In this document: one piece after another, positions 23,440-34,682 of the stretch
How the letters are laid out: the number at the start of each line of letters is the position of its first letter
How positions within the stretch are numbered: the stretch's first letter is position 1
Origin: Lingula anatina
Taxonomy: Eukaryota; Brachiopoda; Lingulata; Lingulida; Lingulidae
Length of the DNA: 64,000 nt
Direction: 5' to 3'
Assembly (NCBI RefSeq): GCF_001039355.2
Contig: NW_019775441.1
Location: forward strand, 194,039-258,038
Position numbers and translations under genes: made by a program
The notes under the pieces: generated by a model
The model's input: only the letters and a program-made list of their open reading frames with translations
Databases searched by the model: none
Told to the model about the DNA's origin: nothing

Positions 23440-24003
23440 TATCATTCATAATCGCAATAAGAATTTTGAGACAGGGTGAATTGTTGATCATGCTGATGCA
23501 CAATGCAGATGCATGTTAATCAAATTCAATTTTTGACTACGGAACACTTCACATTGAATTGAATAACTGATACCAAATTAAACTAGCAGTTTGCTAGCAA
23601 CACTTAAAACATGATCAGCTGCGCGTGCCAAGCTAGTGAACAAAAGGACCGTAGTGGCACGCGGTAGCATGGGTTCTAGCCCCTTAAAGCTATAATCCTA
23701 TACCGCCGCAACAAACAAAAGGGACTTTCTGGCTGATGTATCCTGCTGTTAATTACACCTAGGTACAGTTGATTGTCGCGTTCGCGCTGGACCACAGAAA
23801 CCGGCGTCATGGGATTCACTCGTCTTAACTATTGTGTTATTCCACCTAAGCTACTGAGTTTGTGCGTTTGAATTTTGAAGGGATTAATACGGCTCTCCAT
23901 TGTTTGCCCGCCCCCTTCTATTCACAGGACAGATATTAAAACATTTCAAACGTTGTTAAACCGGTGTACAACGGAAATATAATTGTTACTACCACTGTAA
24001 AAC
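23440..24003 (-). repeat. Dispersed repeat R2, start half, minus strand
   Basis: Read on the minus strand from 24003 it begins TACAGTGGTAGTAACAATTA and continues TTTCCGTTGTACACCGGT, GAATAGAAGGGGGCG and CACGCGCAGCTG. This is the same start as the copies at 26412, 27383 and 59471 (minus). Confidence 0.8.
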
Positions 24004-24500
24004 CTCAAAGGTGAAATGAAATAGTGGCCTGCTGAAACTAGACTGATATATTCACAGGGACCATAATAATATCTCGGTTTTCTGTTGTCCAATGCACCTC
24101 ACGCTCCTCTGATTCATTGCTGTGGGGCTGTTAATGAAGTTTTATAACGATGTTTTAATTCCAATGTACATGTACCTTTCAGTGGTTCTTTACAAAGTAG
24201 CATGTTGACGTATGTTTTCAGGGGAAAGCAAATTGGGACCCAGTGTACCCCAGCAGGCGTTCACTGAACCAACGAACAAAGTATTTATCATGTGTGGTCA
24301 GTTTTGACTTTGACTTGAATTCTCCGCTCAGGTGTGCCTTTGGACATTTGCCGTTGATGATATCCAGTCGTTTATGTTGTGTGACAGGCCCTAACATGAA
24401 CTTATTGCTCTAAATCACATCTCTCTGGAAGAAAGTTATGAACTGTAGGTTTACTCAAACTAGCGCGTACACAATTTGAAAATTTGGACAATTTTTTCAA
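24004..24500. other. Intergenic or intronic, nothing recognised
   Basis: Sequence between the R2 copy and the first RNF213-like exon. No exon was recognised. Confidence 0.3.
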
Positions 24501-24511
24501 CTGTTTGTCTT

Positions 24512-25020
24512 AGAAATGTCCAAGGAGGTTCCGGTAAAGGATCTCCAATTCCATCAAGATTACCTCAAGGATAGGCAAAAATACAAATGCCTTTTTTAAT
24601 ATCACCAAAGAAGACATCGACTTTCCTAACCTTGTCCTGTTGTTAAGCAAAGTTGAAAACCTTACCGCTTTATCAGCATCTCAGATATTTTTGCAGATTT
24701 GCAGGAGAAATATCGCTAATTGGGAGGTAACAGATGATCAGCTGACACTCAGTGCATTGTTTGCATATAAAGTTGCTTGCAGTGATATTTTTACAGCAGA
24801 AGACCAATGCATTACCATGAACAAGTTGTTGAAAATTGTTCAAGAGAGGTGTGTCCCAGAATATGAACGTCTCTTTCATTCTTTCAAAGAGGATAAACAT
24901 ATTCCTCTTTCCGTCATTTATGCGATTTTGCAAAAGTTTGACGTATCAAGTGAAATGAAAATAGCAAAATAAGCACGTGCGGAAGATGTTGAAAATGTCC
25001 AAAAGATTCTACGAAAAGCC
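24512..25020 (+). pseudogene. RNF213-like upstream exon, with frameshift and in-frame stop
   Basis: After a plausible acceptor (TTTGTCTTAG, ending about 24512) the coding reads MSKEVPVKDLQFHQDYLKD, RQKYKCLF. It changes frame at a T6 run (24592-24597) and continues as NITKEDIDFPNLVLLLSKVE, ALSASQIFLQICRR and LKIVQERCVPEY to SSEMKIAK. A TAA stop follows (24970-24972), but the same frame goes on with coding-like ARAEDVENVQKILRKACEQR. The pattern of a DFPNLV-type helical region upstream of the AAA+ core fits RNF213, and the intact large exon lies downstream on the same strand. Assignment to RNF213 is by position and style, since this N-terminal region is poorly conserved. Confidence 0.5.
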
Positions 25021-25560
25021 TGCGAACAGCGAGGCCGCAAGGGTAACTTGCTCCCCTCGCACGGAGTTAGCAAGAGAGACGCGCGTTGTGCAAGACGCGC
25101 GTCGCAAGCAATGAAGGGGCAAGTGCCCTTTGCGTGTTGAGTACAGCGCACGCTCTCACATCTAACGAACAAAGTCGAGAGCACACCGGGAATGTGTCGC
25201 ACTTGCGTCACCCCCACTCCTGGTGTATAAAAGGCTCGTGTCTTTACAATGAACGTCGAGTGTGTAACGTGTACAACAATTTTCCAAATTTTCAAACTTC
25301 TGCCCGATTTAGTTTATAATATGCCTCAAAAGGGCAAGAGAAGGACGCTTAAATAGTGGAAAAAAGGGAGGAGGAAGAAGAAAGAAGAGGTGAACAAGAA
25401 GCAAAACTGACGTACGCCGTTAGTACGTCAACACAAACGTATGAGGCAAGTGTGAAGCAAAACTGACGCAACAGGCACTACGTTCGTCGTGCGTTGCATT
25501 CCCTTCGTAAGTGGTGAGTGGGAGCGACGTACACAAGAAGCAAGACAAACTCAAGAAATG
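25021..25560. other. GC-richer insert with TATA box, no gene
   Basis: The coding-like sequence breaks off near 25020 and is replaced by a GC-richer stretch with repeated GACGCGCG and ACTGACG motifs. TATAAAAGG lies at 25226-25234. A short ATGCCTCAAAAGGGCAAG start (25321) is closed by a stop after 11 codons. This could be the edge of a mobile element, but no second copy is in the window. Confidence 0.25.
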
Positions 25561-25699
25561 AGTACAATTTCCACGGCCATCGCTCCTTGCAATTAGCGGC
25601 CCTGCTTGAAAGGACATCTCACGATGTCCATTGCCACTCGCAAGGCAGACTTTCCTCTACCTCTAGGACCTCCACGACCTCTGCAACACCCAAAAATCG

Positions 25700-26411
25700 C
25701 AGGGGACGTACGATCCTGAGATTGGTGTATCCGGTTGTGACTGAGGCTTTAACCAAGCTAGACATAACAAGTGGAAGTTCAAGTGTTGCAATTGCTACCG
25801 GTAGATTTCAGCAATCTGTGCAGTGGTCCAGTGAATACCATTTATTCTTGTTTTTTCATGGACAAAACTCCCACACAGTCTTACTTTTATGTAGAGACTT
25901 GACTAAGGTCCCTGGTCAAATTAAAGATCTGTTCGGCAGTACGATGGGTCAAAAGCTATCTGATCTCCAAGCATTGGATGGCACGCAGCTTCAGCATCTC
26001 CTTGAAAAAAATTGTCACAAAAAAGAAGCAGCTCATTTTTACAAAAGAGACGCGAGAATTAAGAACGTATGCTCTTACACCAGACAATTTACTGAAGATG
26101 GTTCTAATCTATTTGCGCGTGAAAGCAACCGTTCCTGTTGTCATCATGGGAGACACCGGATGTGGAAAAACTCGGTTAGTGACTTATCTAGCCAAAACAT
26201 GTGGAGTAACTCTGGAGATTTTCGGCATCCATGCAGATGTTACTGCAACTGAAATTGAAAACATGATAGAAAGATTCAATCAGAAAGCAAAACGGCAAAT
26301 GGACCAGCCATTCTGTCTTTTCTTAGATGAAATCAACACATGTGGCCATCTCGGTCTTTTAACACAAATTCTTTGTAGACGGCAGTGTGTGGGAAGGGAA
26401 GTATCTCCAAA
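25700..26411 (+). pseudogene. RNF213-like exon: first Walker-A AAA+ module, frameshifted and truncated
   Basis: The first part reads VQWSSEYHLFLFFHG and LTKVPGQIKDLFGSTMG, typical of the segment preceding the first P-loop of RNF213. At an A7 run (about 26007-26013) the frame shifts by one base and continues as TYALTPDNLLKMVLIYLRVK, PVVIMGDTGCGKT (Walker A, 26149-26172), FGIHADVTATEIE and CLFLDEINTCGHLGL (Walker B, about 26311-26337). Coding stops at VGREVSPN, where R2 begins (26412). The missing strand and sensor motif CNPYK reappear in frame at 34703. The module is thus split by about 8.3 kb of repeats. Confidence 0.85.
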
Positions 26412-27382
26412 TACAGTAGTAAAAATAATTATGTTTCCGTTGTATAACGTTTTGAAAACGTTTGAAATGTTTTAATCCCTATCCTGTGAATAGAAGGGGG
26501 CGGATAAACAATGGAGAGCCGTCTAAATCCCTTCAAAATTCGAACGCAAAAACACAATAGTTTAGGCGTAATGACACAATACCTTAGGCGAGTGAACCCC
26601 ATGACGCCGATATTTGTGATCCAGCGCGAGCGCGATGGTCCGCTGTAACTAAGTGTAATTAACAGCAGGATACATCAGCCAGAAGGTACCCATTGTTTAT
26701 TGCGGCAATAGGATTATAGATGCGTGCCACTAAACCGTCCCCCGTAGCGAACTGTCCTTTTGTTTACTAGTTTGGCACGCGCAGCTGATTATCTTTTGAG
26801 TGTTGCTAACTAACTGCTAGTTAAATATGTTAACAGTTATTTCATTCAATATGAATTTTCCGTAGTCAAAAAATGAACTAAGCATTGTTTGTTTGATCAA
26901 CTTGCATGAGCGTCAGCATCAACCTCAAAAATTATTATTGCATTAATTTATAACTGTATAATTTATTTATAAGCTTACTGATTCAAGTATTTATAAAGCA
27001 TGAATGATAATGAATGAGGAATAAGGAAGAAACAGTGAATAGAATTTTCAAAAAATGAATAATATATGGCAAATATATGACTTATACTGTACTTTAATTA
27101 TAATATTTAAATTAAATGAGGTGCATTGACAGAGGCGCAAGGACAATCCAACTCCAACGTGCAACAGGGGGACCTATGAGATTGTGATCACACAATACAT
27201 GAGAGTACGGTCAATTTACAGTGTAAATCATCAGTTAAGAAAGGAGGGGGGTCTTAACATAGCTCGCTATCTATTGTTAAATGCGACTGTTATCATTTCT
27301 CGATCAAGCTCAAACCATGCCCATACAATTGATGAGTCTCCGGCTGCCGTGCAGAAACGCCATGTCGAACATATTTTGTTAC
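26412..27382 (+). repeat. Dispersed repeat R2, complete unit, lands in RNF213-like exon
   Basis: It starts TACAGTAGTAAAAATAATTA, runs through TTTCCGTTGTA, GAATAGAAGGGGGCG, TTTGGCACGCGCAGCTGATT and GTGCAACAGGGGGA, and ends GAACATATTTTGTTACATT. A second unit follows head to tail. No open frame of coding quality is present, so this is a non-autonomous repeat. Confidence 0.8.
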
Positions 27383-28365
27383 ATTTACAGTGGTCGGAAT
27401 AATTTTGTTTCCGTTGTACACCGGTGTAACCACGTTCGAAATGTTTTAATCCCTATCTTGTGAATAGAAGGGGGCGGACAAACAATGGAGGGCCGTATAA
27501 ATCCCTTCAAAATTCGAACGCACAAACACAATAGCTTAGGTGGAATAACACAATACTTAATACGTGTGAACCCCATGACGCCGGTTTCTGTGGCCCAGCG
27601 CGAGCGTGACAATCCGCTGTAACTAGGTGTAATTAACAGCAGGATACATCAGCCAGAAGGTCCCTATTGTTTGTTGCGGCGATAGGATTATAGCTTGAAG
27701 AGGCTAAACCCATGCTAAGGCGTGCCACGCGAAGCGAACTGTCCTTTTGTTCACTAGTTTGGCACGCGCAGCTGGTTTTTAGTGTTGCTAACAAACTGCT
27801 AGTTAAATTTGTTATCAGTTATTTCATCCTATATGAAATTTCCGCAGTCAAAAATTGAACTAATTATTGTTTGTTTGGTTGAAATGCATGAGCGTCAGCA
27901 TCAATCTGTCTCAAAAAATTCCTATTGCATTAATTTATAAATGTATAATTTATTTATGTACTTACGTTTTAATTTGAAATATCTGCATTCAAGCGTTCAA
28001 GTATTTATAAAACATGAATGATAATGAAAGAGGAATAAGGAAATAACATATTACTTATATTATGCTTATATTATAATATTGAAATTAAATGAGGTGCATT
28101 GACATAGGCGCAATGACAATCCAACTACAACGTGCAACAGGGGGAAGTCTGGCTGTATGATCATACAATATACGAAAGTACGGTCAATTAAAAGTGTAAA
28201 TCATCAGTTAAATAGGAGGGGGTCTTACTATGGTCGCTATCTATTGTTAAACCCGACTGTTATTGTCTCTCGAACAAGCTTAAAGCATGCCTATACAATT
28301 ACTGTGTCTCCGGCTGCCGTTCAGAAACACCATGTCGAACGTATTTTGCTACAGTGAGAAACATG
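27383..28365 (+). repeat. Dispersed repeat R2, second unit head to tail
   Basis: It starts TTACAGTGGTCGGAATAATT and ends GAACGTATTTTGCTACAGTG. With the first 0.65 kb of the following body it forms one arm of the long inverted repeat with 57830-59471. Confidence 0.85.
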
Positions 28366-31300
28366 GTACACTAGCGACTTGTTTTAGATCACTCAAGAAA
28401 GGATGCATACGTGCGACACCAGAGGAAAAACAATCAAGTATGCGTCTGATCCATTAATAGTAATTGCACAGTGCATGTTACTAGACCTTTGTCCTAACTC
28501 AGTAGTTAGGAATAGGATGTTTGGATAAAAAGCTTCTATTCAACTCGCTTAGACCTAGGGCGTGATGCTATCATCCGATGAAACACGTAACTGAACCCTC
28601 TACCTGAACCTGAAGTCCCTTTATCTGAAACAAAAACTGCCCCTTGAACATGTCCATTTTTTAATCGTCAAATGATTTGTGATTTCATTGAACGTCTTTG
28701 ATCGAAAGCTTTCAAGTGACAATAACCGAACCATGTGTTGATTATTTATTAAAGCGTAATTAAGTTTATTCAACATGATCTATTTTGTAAACGATACTTG
28801 CCAAGATTGAGCTTGGATTGATCACCGTCACTATTTAGCTACTCGCCTATAATGCGTGCTGAACGACAGACAACTTAAAAATATTATCTGTGTAACTGTG
28901 CAAATGAACGCATTTAGTTAAAATATAACAAAGCCGGCATTTAATCCATCGAACATATTTATATTTGTTCTTTTTAAACCAGTGTAAGGGTAACGCCAAA
29001 TCAAAGCAAGCCTTGCAGACTGGTTTTGTTTAAACTGTCGTGCATCAAGTAAAGCTAAGTAAAGCCTGTTTCTACTTCGCAGTGTTCATCCCAGCCATAA
29101 AACTGCATGAAGGATAACAAGACTCCGTAGACCTGTGCTTCAGGTTTCCAGGAGTCCCGTGTAACACAATAATATCGAAGGCCTGAGAGTAATACATATA
29201 TGAGGCCGTGTATGAAAGATTTAACAAATTAGAAATTCAAGAATTTAAACATGCTAGGTACATGCACATCACTTAATAAGTCATTTCACAAAAATCGCAT
29301 CTAATTGTTTAGATTAACCTTTACTTTTATCGATCTCATCCCATTGTCTCAACCACCTAAAAGAAATATAGAGAACATGAGGAAAAGTAACACGTTTACA
29401 TGCAGGCGAAGGAGTTATACTTCAATATTAATCGCGAACAATATCAACAGCGACTAAAGACCGTTGCCTGTCTTTCACACTTTTACACAAACACACGAAG
29501 GTTTAATAAAGGGAGTCGCGGCGCGATATCTACAGGTATCTCTTTCATTCGAACAAGCAAAGGGCTGACCCGAAGTAAGCTTTCTATACTAATGTCCTTT
29601 TTATTGTGTATTGTAATTACTCTACTTGCTCGCCTCCATTGTCTTGTAAAAGTGACAAAGAATGTGTTGTATTCACACACGAGATGAAAGAACTCCTTTA
29701 CCTTAAGTTGCATAATGTCTTTCTCAAGGTTATAATCAGTGTGAAGAGGGTGTCTTGCCTCATTTAAAAAGGGTGTTGTTCTTCATACTGGTTGTTGCTT
29801 AACTTATGCTAATCTTAAACTTTTATGTACCAATATGGTTTTAATAAATCGCTAAAATTATTAATTTAATGAACATTGTGTATCAAACGTTTTGATACGA
29901 TTTAAATAAATGGACGAGGAGGATTACGGTATTAGGTTCTATTTACCTCTGGCTTTAACTTCGCCCTGCTATATAAATGAACAAATGTTGCAGATCGTAA
30001 CAAAAAACTTTCTTATAGTGTTTTATGACATATATGATTTACACATTTGATAGTGAAACACTCCTCGACTTTAACGAATCACCTGACGTAAACTGTCTAC
30101 CCGCGCTCCCCGAAAAAAACTGTTTCTTTTAATTTTGAAATGAATTGCTTTTAAGGCAAAGAAGTCCATTAAACCCTTTAGTCTCAATATCATTGTACAG
30201 CATGTTGTAATCGATATTTAAAAAAGTTAATTTTTGTACTCCGCTTTCATCGAGGATACCTCAAGTTGAGGTTACAATTACGTCGCTCGCCTATGCTACT
30301 GGAATATATATTTAAGGACAAATTAAGCTTTGTAAAGTCCCTATTGTCACACACCATAGATACTTTATTTTGTCTTGAATGAAAAAATAGCCTCAAATTA
30401 TCGTTTTGTGCTTAAACCTTTCATTACTTGAACCAAGATCTGTACTATAGCTACCAAGACGTACATGCATCAAGTTGGGTCTGCTGGGGGAGGGGAGCAT
30501 TTAAATGATAAACGAGGAAGTCTACCTGCAAAAGCAGCAGCAGTGGTTTAAATAATCGCTATCTAGACTCCTTTTTCTTTGACAGCAACATAAAAAGTGT
30601 TTAGGGAGAAAGTCACACAAAGACCCGACGTTGTTTTGTCTTCAGCATTTCCTCTTCCTTGTTATCTGCAATTACTATCGTCAATTAATGAAATCGAGAA
30701 AGCAATTAAGTGACGGCACATTGAATATAGTCACTAGGTGCATTTCGCTGAGTGTTTACAAGATCTAGCGACACATTTTATCGCCACGCGTTCTAGTTTG
30801 ATTAGTTTAGAAAATTAAACAGTTACTCTGTCGGCTCTCCGTCATTGCTATGAATCTGACATCGAATTTAGTCCAAAATATTAGTAAATTCAGAATTATT
30901 AGCTAAAACGTAAATTGCCCTAATTTGTCAGATAATCAAAAATGCCGGTGATCCACGCGGAGGGTACGCTTTCCTGAAGGTAGCGGCGACGAACGGCGAC
31001 GATATTTTTCTGAATAGTGAACCTTTATTAGTTACGAAAAGCCCCCTTTTCAACAGGCGCGTTTTATTAATTACTTCATGTCACAAAGTTAATTTATACA
31101 GGCAAAACTTTATTTTAAGGAAATAGTTTCATGAAATGAACGAGAGTAAAATATTAGTCGGCACAAATATAAGGCATACAACAATGAGTCATGTTATGGA
31201 TCATGTTATGGGCCATGTCGGATTATAATGGCATACCTTGATGCAAAACAGTCTATCGTTTCTTCCACCGCGAGTCCCTTTATTTAATGTAATGTATTAC

Positions 31301-31387
31301 TCATTACCCGTTTCATTTGACACTCTCTCTTTTTATCTCCCTTCCCCTTTCTCTTGTTAGAAGGAGGGTACATAATTAAGCACTCAA
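28366..31387 (+). repeat. 'Body' repeat, copy A
   Basis: About 3.0 kb, largely duplicated as copy B at 31795-34672. Shared landmarks: TTTGTCCTAACTCAGTAGTT (hairpin CCTAACT/AGTTAGG), TTGATTATTTATTAAAGCG, GATATCTACAGG or GATATCTATC, AAGGGCTGACCCGAAGTAAG, CATTGTGTATCAAACGTTTT, and a final pyrimidine tract ending CCCTTTCTCTTGTTAG. Copy A has a segment (about 28875-29155) missing from copy B. There is no convincing coding frame. The 95-codon frame at 29400 is not conserved in copy B. Confidence 0.8.
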
Positions 31388-31790
31388 AATCTGCACCACC
31401 AATCTTCAGAAAAACAGAAGTCAACGAACCAGTGGGCTGATCCACAACATCTGACACAGCAGAATGAATCAAATAACAGCTAGCACATATTTATATGCAG
31501 TTAGCTATAGTGTCACTACATACATAATCAGCTGCACGCACGAAGCTGTTGAACAAAAGGATAGTTCGCTACGGGAGACCGTTTGTTTACATAAGTACTC
31601 TAAGGGGGCGTGGCTACCCAGGCGACCAAGGGATTAGGCTAGTTACTATATGCCGTCAACAATCGTTTAGCGACCCTATCATTATACACTCTCTCTATTG
31701 TATTTTCCACCGCATTAATCGCAGTGTAATCTTCAAATGGTCCACGGGGTAAATGTACACATTCTTAATCCGAGTACGGTACAAACAGTG
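31388..31790 (+). repeat. Dispersed repeat R1, copy c
   Basis: It begins AAATCTGCACCACCAATCTT and is followed by the same blocks as copies a and b. It lies exactly between body copies A and B, so R1 may be one end of the body element. Confidence 0.75.
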
Positions 31791-31794
31791 TACA

Positions 31795-34672
31795 CTTGTT
31801 AAGAATGCATACATGCGACACCTGAGGACAAACAAGCAAATATGCAACTGATCTATTAATTGTAATTGCACAGTATATGTAACCAGACCTTTGTCCTAAC
31901 TCAGTAGTTAGGAATACATGTAGGATGCTTGGAAAAAAGTTTTCCATTTAACTCGCTTAGACCTGGGGCGTGATGTTGCTATCATCCGAGGAAACACCTT
32001 CACTGAACCCTCTACCTGAAGTCTCCTTAGCAGAATCTGTCCATTTTTAATGGTCAAATGATTTGTGATTTCATTGAACGTCTTTGATAGAACTTTTTTA
32101 AGTGACGATAACCGAACCGTGTGCTGATTATTTATTAAAGCGCAAGTTTATTTATCATGATCTATTTTGTAAACAACACTTGCCTAGATTGTGCTTGAAT
32201 TGATCATCGTCACTCTTTGGCTACTTTCACTGTAATGCGTGCTGAACGACAGAGTCCCGTGTAAGGCAATAACATCGAAGAGTATAGACCGAGAGTAATA
32301 TTAATATGAGGCCGTGTATAAAAGAATTTACAAATTAAAAATTCAAGAATTTAAACATGCTACGTTTGTGCACATCACTTCAGTCATTTCACAAAAATTG
32401 CACCTAATTCTTTAGATTAACCTCTACTTTTATCGATCTCAACGCCTTGTCAGATCCACCTGAAAGTAATTAAGTGAACATGAGGCCAAATAACACGTTT
32501 ACATGTAGGCGAAGGGGGTATACTTCAATATTGATTGCAAACAATATCAACATGGTTTCAAAACCGTTGCCTGTCTTCCACACGTTTACACGAACACACG
32601 AAGGTCGCGTCGCGATATCTATCTCTCTCTTTCGAACAAGAAAAGGGCTGACCCGAAGTAAGCTTTCTAAACTAATTTCCTTTTGATTGTGTATTGTATT
32701 TACTCCACTTGCTCGCCTCCATTGTCTTGTAAAAGTGACAAAGAATGTGTTGTTTTCACACTCGAGTTGATAGAACCTTACCCAACTCCTTTGCCTTGTT
32801 ACATAATGTCTTTATCAAGGTTATAATCAGTGTGAAGAGGGTGTCTTGCCTCACTTAAAAAGGCAGTTGATTTTCAACTGTACAAATATAGTTTCAATAA
32901 ATCGCCAAAATTATGACATTAATGAACATTGTGTATCAAACGTTTTGATACGATTTAAATAAATGGACAAGAACGATTGCGATATGAGTTACTATTTACC
33001 TTTGGCGTCAACTTCGCCCTGCTAACTAAATGCACAAATGTTGCATATTGTAACAAAAAATGTTATCATAGTGTTTTTATGACATATGTTTTACATATTT
33101 GTTAGTGAAACAATCCTCAACTTTAACGCATCACCTGAAGTTAACTATGTTTTCCCCTCCCATACCTCCCGAAAAAAAAAAACTGCTTCTATTAATTTTG
33201 AAATTAATTGTTTTTAAGACAAAGAAGCTTATTAACACTTTTACGACTCGGTCATTGTACAGCATGTTGTAATCGCTATTTTAAAAAGTTAATTTTTGTA
33301 CTCCGCTTTTCAGTGTTCATCCTGGTGCTTTCATCGGGGATACCTCAGGTGGAGATACGATCACGTGGCTAGCCTAAATCCATATGTTACTGGAATATAT
33401 TTAAGTACACGTGAAACTTTGTAAAGTCCCTATTGTCACACATCATAGATACTGAATTTTGTCTTGAATGATAAAATACCCTCAACTTATCGTTTTGTGC
33501 TTAAACCTTTCATAACTTGGACCGAGGTTTGATATACAGTGTAATGTAGCTACTATGACATTCCTCAGCATCTAAATGATAAACGAGTATGTCTACCTGT
33601 AAAAGCAGCAGCGGCGGTTTAAATGATCGCTATCTCGGTTCCTTTTTTTTTTTTTTTTTTTTTTTTTGGACAGCAACATAGAAAGTGTTTAGGGAGAAAG
33701 TCACACAAAAACGTTGTTTTGTCATTTGTTTTTACATTTCCTCCTCCTTTTTTACTGCAATTACTATCGTCAATTCATGAAACCGATATAGCAATTAAGT
33801 GATTAAGTGACGGCACATTGAATATAGTCACAAGGTGCATTTCGCTGAGTGTTTACAAGATATAGCGACACATTTATCGCCACACAGTCTAGTCTGATAA
33901 ATCAGGGGGCGTTTATGCTGAATCGGGGAATCAGGAGATATGTCACTAAATAGGGAGATTCTCGAAGAGACTGGTAGTGTTGAAAGGTCTGAATAATTTT
34001 GTCTGTTTAATGTGAAGGCTAGCTTAGATTATCATGCTTTGGATGGTATCATAATTGCCTAAGATCTTCAGTGTGTGCAACAAGTGGCGCAACAAATGAT
34101 AATAAAAAACATCATTAAGAAAACGAAATAGAATATTTTGAAATTTAAACAGTCACTCTGGTGGCTTTGCGTCACGTCTATGAATCTGACATCGAATTTA
34201 GCCCAAAATATTAGTAAATTCAGAATTAATAGCTAAAACGTAAATTGACATCTGCCCTAATTTGTCAGATAACAAAAAATGCCGGTAATCCATGTGGAGG
34301 ATACGCTTTCTTGAAGGTAGCGGCGCTGAACGGCGACGGTGTTTTTCTGAACAACTTACCTTTGAACCTGCATTAGTTATGAAAAGCCTCCTTTTCAACA
34401 GGCGTGTATACAGACAAAATTTCATTCAAGGAAATAGTTCCAAGAAATGAACAAGAGTAAAATATAAGTCAGCACAAATATAAACCATACAGCAATGAGT
34501 TTATATTTAAAGTATAATCCCTCCTGTTATGGGCCATCACCTTGGTGCAAAACTACCTATCGTTTTTTCCACCGCGGACCCCTTTAATTAATGTGTTGTA
34601 GTACTCATTCTACCCATTTCATCTGACATCTCTGTATCTTTCCCTTCCCCTTTCTCTTGTTAGGAGGTTATA
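31795..34672 (+). repeat. 'Body' repeat, copy B
   Basis: Direct duplicate of copy A with many substitutions and small indels, including a long T-run (about 33640-33667). It carries an insert (about 33900-34140) not seen in A. It ends CCCTTTCTCTTGTTAGGAGG just before the RNF213-like reading frame opens at 34676. Confidence 0.8.
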
Positions 34673-34682
34673 TAATGGTATC

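Noticed and set aside
25518-26252. 244-codon frame read as one protein
   Set aside because: Only its middle is RNF213-like. After the A7 run the true coding is in another frame, and its first third lies in the GC-richer insert.
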